Source: Cristatella mucedo (lineage: Eukaryota; Bryozoa; Phylactolaemata; Cristatellidae). From it: a DNA stretch of 10,755 nt. This document shows positions 7,896 to 10,755 of the stretch, in pieces. Position 1 is the first letter of the stretch, and every line of letters begins with the position of its first letter. The position numbers and the translations under genes were made by a program. Under the pieces are notes generated by a model. The model ran no database searches and was not told the origin of the DNA. It saw nothing but the letters and a program-made list of their open reading frames with translations. Location: NCBI GenBank assembly GCA_009760855.2, contig WPIO01000064.1, positions 2,317,501-2,328,255 on the forward strand. The letters are read 5' to 3'.

Positions 7896-8229
7896 CTTAG
7901 CAGAGGAATATAGTTGGCCATGTTCTGAAGTCCAGCGTGTAAGAACACGTCATCCAGAAGCTGCGACAATGCTTCAAAAAAGGGATCGCTTGCCTCGAAG
8001 CGTCTGCCCAGCAGCACCACAGAGCTGACGTTGCATAGGGCGGCATCGAGCAGGCACTGCGGCTCCACGCCATCGCTGCCGGCCGACAGCAGGCCGGCAC
8101 AGAGTGCTCTCGCCTCCTCGAGCACGGCAGTGTCGCAGCGGCCAAAGTTGTCGTAGCGCAGCTTGTGAAGCAACTGCACAGTGGCCTTGCGCTGCTCGCT
8201 CCACGTGCGACCCTCGCTCGAGAACAGCC
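7896..8229 (-). CDS. Cytochrome P450 (CYP2 clan), internal exon with C helix
   Basis: First recognisable exon of a haem-thiolate monooxygenase-type protein, normally anchored in the ER membrane. It begins in phase 1 after a CAG acceptor at 8232-8230 (tract TTCTTTCGCTTACGCACGACAG lies upstream) and opens with G-L-F-S-S-E-G-R-T-W, matching the CYP2 G-x-x-F-S-N-G-x-x-W block. The C-helix W-x-x-x-R (W at 8203-8201, R at 8191-8189), whose residues contact a haem propionate, is intact. Next come LEEARAL, a CNVSSVVLLGRRF stretch equivalent to the family SNVICSIVFGxRF block, and ANYIPLL. The exon ends CTA-AG in phase 2 before a weak donor, GTTCGT. Its 334 nt span two exons (3 and 4) of vertebrate CYP2 genes as I recall them. 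The ORF stays open upstream to 8320, so the acceptor is inferred from alignment. The family call is strong; subfamily and substrate cannot be assigned. Confidence 0.9.
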
Positions 8230-8844
8230 CTGTCGTGCGTAAGCGAAAGAAGGATCGTGGGGACATCGTGCCCACATCAGGCAAGAGCAGCCAGCAGAGC
8301 TCGAGCAGCCCAGCCAGCACCCTGCTGTCGAGCGCTGCTGGCGCTGGTACCTCTATCGCCGCTGCTGTGCTCCTGCAAGATCACGATCGATCCGCTGATC
8401 ACTGCTGCAGTTTTTGCTGGGAGCTTTATCTAATAAAGCCACACCCACATGCACGGCGCCCCGACGCTACACGACTCTATAGTGCAATGAGGAGGGATCG
8501 TTGTATTTCTACTGGAATTTGTGGCAGCCCTCTGCATAGGAGGCCCTGCCGTACAGTCAGTCCAAATGCAGGCTACCCGGGATCGACATTCTAAAATGCA
8601 ACCCGGTTCAGCTTAAGGCCACCATATCGTGCGTTCTAATCGATCATTATTGTTCGGGCCTCTAAAAGGCTCAAATTGACTCTGCTGTGCCTTTAAATGG
8701 CAAAATGAGCAGGTGTCAGTAAATGTGCTCGGGTAGCAAGATCGCATCGCCGTCGCTGCGGAAACATTGCAGCAGGTCAGCACAAAGTGACTCCAATGTT
8801 TGATAATGGAAAGTACAAGATACGGACTTGGATGAAGATGAGCT

Positions 8845-9021
8845 AACTTTTATGGTTCCTCTTGCCGATGTGATCGCATATATAGCGACAGAAGAGCCTT
8901 TACGGCTATCACCACCGCTTGCAGTGGCAATACAGAATCGCCCACTGCAGGAATCGAACACACAACCTCGGGACCGAGGTCGTGAAAGCAACCGCCTTAC
9001 CTAGTGTGCCTTCACGGCTCA
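8845..9021 (-). mobile_element. tRNA-derived SINE-like element, family 2, second copy
   Basis: On the minus strand: GGCACACTAGGTAAGGCGG as an A-box-like head, then GTTCGATTCC (8959-8950), a near-perfect Pol III B box. The body CGATTCTGTATTGCC, CACTGCAAGCGGTGGTGAT, CGTAAAGGCTCTTCTGTCGC is shared with the nested copy at 5322-5490. Between the boxes lies an inverted repeat, ACCTCGG-GA-CCGAGGT (8965-8980). Finding the same head-plus-body in both orientations in one window supports a dispersed element rather than a lone tRNA pseudogene. The 3' boundary near 8845 is approximate. Confidence 0.72.
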
Positions 9022-9323
9022 CTTACACCACGATGCCATGGGGCTCACAATGTTTTAATCTTGTTCACGAGAGGCTATGTATGTAGTATTTTCAGATGCA
9101 GCGCTTAGCAGTATGGGTTGCTGCAATGCATTTGTTATTGCAAAATTTAACATTGCTATCCTGGGCTCGCTGGTTGTCGATATAACCTACGAGGTTAGGA
9201 ACGATGAGGGTACCACTTTGATCTGAGCACCTGTGATCATCGTGCGTCCTGAGCGATTTGGATGACATCTTACAAAGCACATTTTCATTTTGATAAATCC
9301 TACGGCTATTTATCCCTATTTAC

Positions 9324-9349
9324 ATAATAATAATAATAATAATAATAAT
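9324..9349. repeat. ATA trinucleotide microsatellite at a SINE-like tail
   Basis: An uninterrupted run of ATA units, directly adjoining the family 1 body in copy B. A/T-rich short repeats at 3' ends are typical of CR1/L2-mobilised elements. Confidence 0.9.
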
Positions 9350-9418
9350 TCACTTGATAAAGCGCCCTCAGAGAACTTAATCTCTCTCTCTAGGCGCTTT
9401 ACATTTGCTGTAAAGTGA
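9324..9418 (-). mobile_element. Family 1 body and tail without tRNA head, copy B
   Basis: On the minus strand AAAGCGCC, TAGAGAGAGAGATTAAGTTCTC and GGGCGCTTTATCAAGTGAATT match the family 1 body, followed by a tail of ATT repeats (9324-9349). No A or B box follows on the 5' side past 9418; TGTAAAGTGAAATGC there is unrelated to the other copies. It is either a 5'-truncated SINE or the 3' end of the LINE that shares this tail. Confidence 0.65.
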
Positions 9419-9471
9419 AATGCAATTGAATGGTAAGTAAAATCATGCTTGAAAAATAAACGAAATGAATA

Positions 9472-9511
9472 ATGCATATGGCTATTTACATATGCATATG
9501 GCTCTTTACAA
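9472..9511. repeat. Two 20-bp tandem repeats
   Basis: ATGCATATGGCTATTTACAT is followed immediately by ATGCATATGGCTCTTTACAA, with two differences. It lies between family 1 copies B and C. Confidence 0.9.
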
Positions 9512-9570
9512 ATGCCTACATGAAACCTCCGGCGACTCGAAAGAATGAGGAAGACAGGTGAAAATGTACG

Positions 9571-9706
9571 CATACATAGTTCATTTGTACAGCACTCTAG
9601 GAGAGCTTTATCTCTATCCAAGCGCTGCACATATGCCACAGTGCTCGATCCCACGACCTCGGTCGTCAATGGTGAGCACCTTAACCCCTGGGTCAAATCA
9701 GGGCTC
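9571..9706 (-). mobile_element. tRNA-derived SINE-like element, family 1, copy C
   Basis: Minus-strand head TGACCCAGGGGTTAAGGTGCTC (A box 9695-9685), then GACCGAGGTCGTGGGATCGAGC as the B-box region. The body is GGCATATGTGCAGCGC, TAGAGATAAAGCTCTC and GTGCTGTACAAATGAAC. The tail is a short TATG/CATAC-rich stretch. It is more diverged in the body than copy D but collinear throughout. Confidence 0.75.
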
Positions 9707-10011
9707 CAACAGAGTGACTGCATTCAGGCCCGTGACTTATATAATGGCCAGGTGGTAAGTAATACAATAATCTCGTTCATACATAATTATAAATCGCACT
9801 GCTCATAAGCCTCTGCTTATCATGGCTATCTCATAAGCGGCTCTCCATGCAAACTCAGCGGCCAAGATCGAAGTTCATAATCGAGGTTCAGCTGACAAGC
9901 TCATCGTGGGGCATTGCAGTATGTTGTGAACTTGATTGCTTTAAATATTAGACCAGTTTCATTCATATCGAATATGGATTTCGGTTCATAACCCTCGAAT
10001 ATGGCAATGCT

Positions 10012-10358
10012 CAGCAGGAAACACCTCTGTCCTAGAGCCTCGAGAGCAAGAGGACGAAGCCGTAGTAGTAGGATCATGAGCTGATTGATATCGCAAGGCC
10101 TATCAACCTTATAGTCCCGGCTAGCAATTCAAGAATAGGGCACCGCTTGCCTACGGTTGCTGTCGCCCCCAGCCATCCGAGAGTTGCTGGACGGGTTTCC
10201 GTAAGAACGAGAAAAGTGGCTGAAAAGCACCTGCATCCTCTAGGGCTTGATTGACGGTTTCCGTGAGAACGAGAGAGATGGCTGAAGAGCACCTGCGTTC
10301 TCGAGCTGTGAGAAAGAGGACACAGAGGTCGCAGTAGGATCAGAAGGTGATTGATATT
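10012..10358. repeat. Cluster of three diverged direct repeats
   Basis: GGTTTCCGTAAGAACGAG (from 10194) recurs as GGTTTCCGTGAGAACGAG (from 10256), 62 bases on, with continuing similarity through GGCTGAARAGCACCTGC. The third unit continues as CTCGAGCTGTGAGAAAGAGGAC, GCAGTAGGATCAG and GTGATTGATAT (to 10358). That continuation matches CTCGAGAGCAAGAGGACG, GTAGTAGGATCAT and CTGATTGATAT at about 10039-10091. So one full unit of roughly 100 bases, one partial unit and one older copy are present. I recognise no coding potential or known family. Confidence 0.75.
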
Positions 10359-10435
10359 TCTCGTTTCTCTGAAAGCAAGGGAGGGTGGCTGTTCGCCGGC
10401 GATTGAGGGACCGGACGAGACAGTGCCAGGAGGAT

Positions 10436-10580
10436 TATATATAATTCATTTATATATAGCGCCCCAAGAGAACTTAATCTCTATTCAGGCGCTTCACATA
10501 TGCCTCGGGGCACGAGCCCACGACCTCAGCCAGTCCTTGGTCGGAGCGAGCACCTTATCCGCTGGACCAAACCAGCTCGG
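10436..10580 (-). mobile_element. tRNA-derived SINE-like element, family 1, copy D
   Basis: The best preserved copy. On the minus strand the head is TGGTCCAGCGGATAAGGTGCTC (A box 10569-10559). The B-box region is GAGGTCGTGGGCTCGTGCCCC. The body is GGCATATGTGAAGCGCC, TAGAGATTAAGTTCTC and GGGGCGCTATATATAAATG, with a short TATATA tail. The body has an inverted repeat, GCGCC/GGCGC, around the TAGAGATTAAG core. Confidence 0.78.
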
Positions 10581-10755
10581 ATGCCACCCTATACGGTCGT
10601 ATAGTGCCCGAACTCGAATTTTGTGTTTCTTTTGTGTTTTGTATGTGTGTGCACACATGGTCTCGGCATAAGGATTGGCCGATGCGAACTAGAAGTGTGA
10701 GATATTTCTGTGGTTCGGGCTCCTCCGTCTATTTGGGTCGTTCCCCACGATAAAC

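Larger units (their letters stand above)
8230..10755. other. Sequence upstream of the recognised P450 exons: intron or 5' flank
   Basis: On the minus strand this lies 5' of the exon that starts at 8229. The phase-1 acceptor there requires at least one more coding exon upstream (membrane anchor, proline-rich hinge, A/B helices). I searched the minus-strand frames for the CYP2 Y-G-x-x-x-x-x-x-G and x-G-R-P patterns and saw none, so the N-terminal exon or exons probably lie beyond 10755. The stretch holds one second-family SINE, three first-family SINE copies, an ATA run, a 20-bp tandem pair and the direct-repeat cluster. Positions 8330-8840 and 9030-9320 show nothing I can name. Confidence 0.6.

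Noticed and set aside
7694-8594. Several Arg/Ala-rich open frames on both strands around the C-helix exon
   Set aside because: They are shadow frames of the G+C-rich P450 exon and its flanks. Only the frame with WxxxR matches a known family.
8944-9021. Possible functional tRNA gene on the minus strand
   Set aside because: There is a B box, but no complete cloverleaf with a matching acceptor stem, and the segment is fused to a repeated body. It is better explained as a SINE head.
9316-9723. 135-codon minus-strand open frame
   Set aside because: It runs through two SINE copies and an ATT microsatellite and has no similarity to a protein family.
1-10755. CRISPR array, phage, defence island or biosynthetic operon
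   Set aside because: No spaced identical repeats, no prokaryotic gene structure and no adjacent genes of one pathway; spliced exons and LINE/SINE content show an animal genome.

Overview
The window is nuclear DNA from an animal, most likely an invertebrate (an inference with no species-level support). It is built of short exons with GT-AG junctions, long introns, dinucleotide and compound microsatellites, a decayed non-LTR retrotransposon and tRNA-derived SINE-like repeats. I see no prokaryotic operon, ribosome binding site, rRNA or CRISPR array. The only convincing protein-coding gene is a cytochrome P450 of the CYP2 clan, read on the minus strand and running off both window edges.

Layout of the P450 gene, 5' to 3' on the minus strand: an exon from 8229 to 7896 (C-helix WxxxR through the D/E/F region), a 4.3 kb intron, an exon from 3576 to 3380 (F-G loop to start of the I helix), an 851-base intron, an exon from 2528 to 2247 (I helix, K-helix ExxR), a 2.0 kb intron, and an exon from 243 to 64 (PERF motif up to the first part of the haem-binding FSMG). 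The three internal junctions join in frame in phases 2, 1 and 1, giving about 331 codons without a stop. The N-terminal exon or exons lie to the right of what I can recognise, and the haem-cysteine exon lies to the left of position 1. The oxygen-activation signature in the I helix is altered: the usual A-G-x-E-T reads M-S-I-E-A.

The introns and right flank are rich in repeats. The last intron (244-2246) carries a GA-rich purine tract of about 340 bases, a short AC run, and a compound AC/ATGT microsatellite abutting a SINE. The large intron (3577-7895) holds a minus-strand CR1/L2-like LINE remnant (about 5010-6600). That remnant is broken by frameshifts, lost RT residues, a 31-bp internal duplication, an A/T microsatellite and an inserted plus-strand SINE of a second family. 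A 17-bp triplicate and a 52-base hairpin follow at about 7231-7346. The right flank (8230-10755) has a second copy of that SINE family, three more copies of the first SINE family, and a cluster of diverged direct repeats at about 10010-10360.

No multi-gene system is visible. Points of interest are the non-canonical P450 I helix, a partly conserved and partly remodelled CYP2 intron pattern, two apparently distinct SINE families with several copies each, and SINE tails that appear to have seeded different microsatellites.
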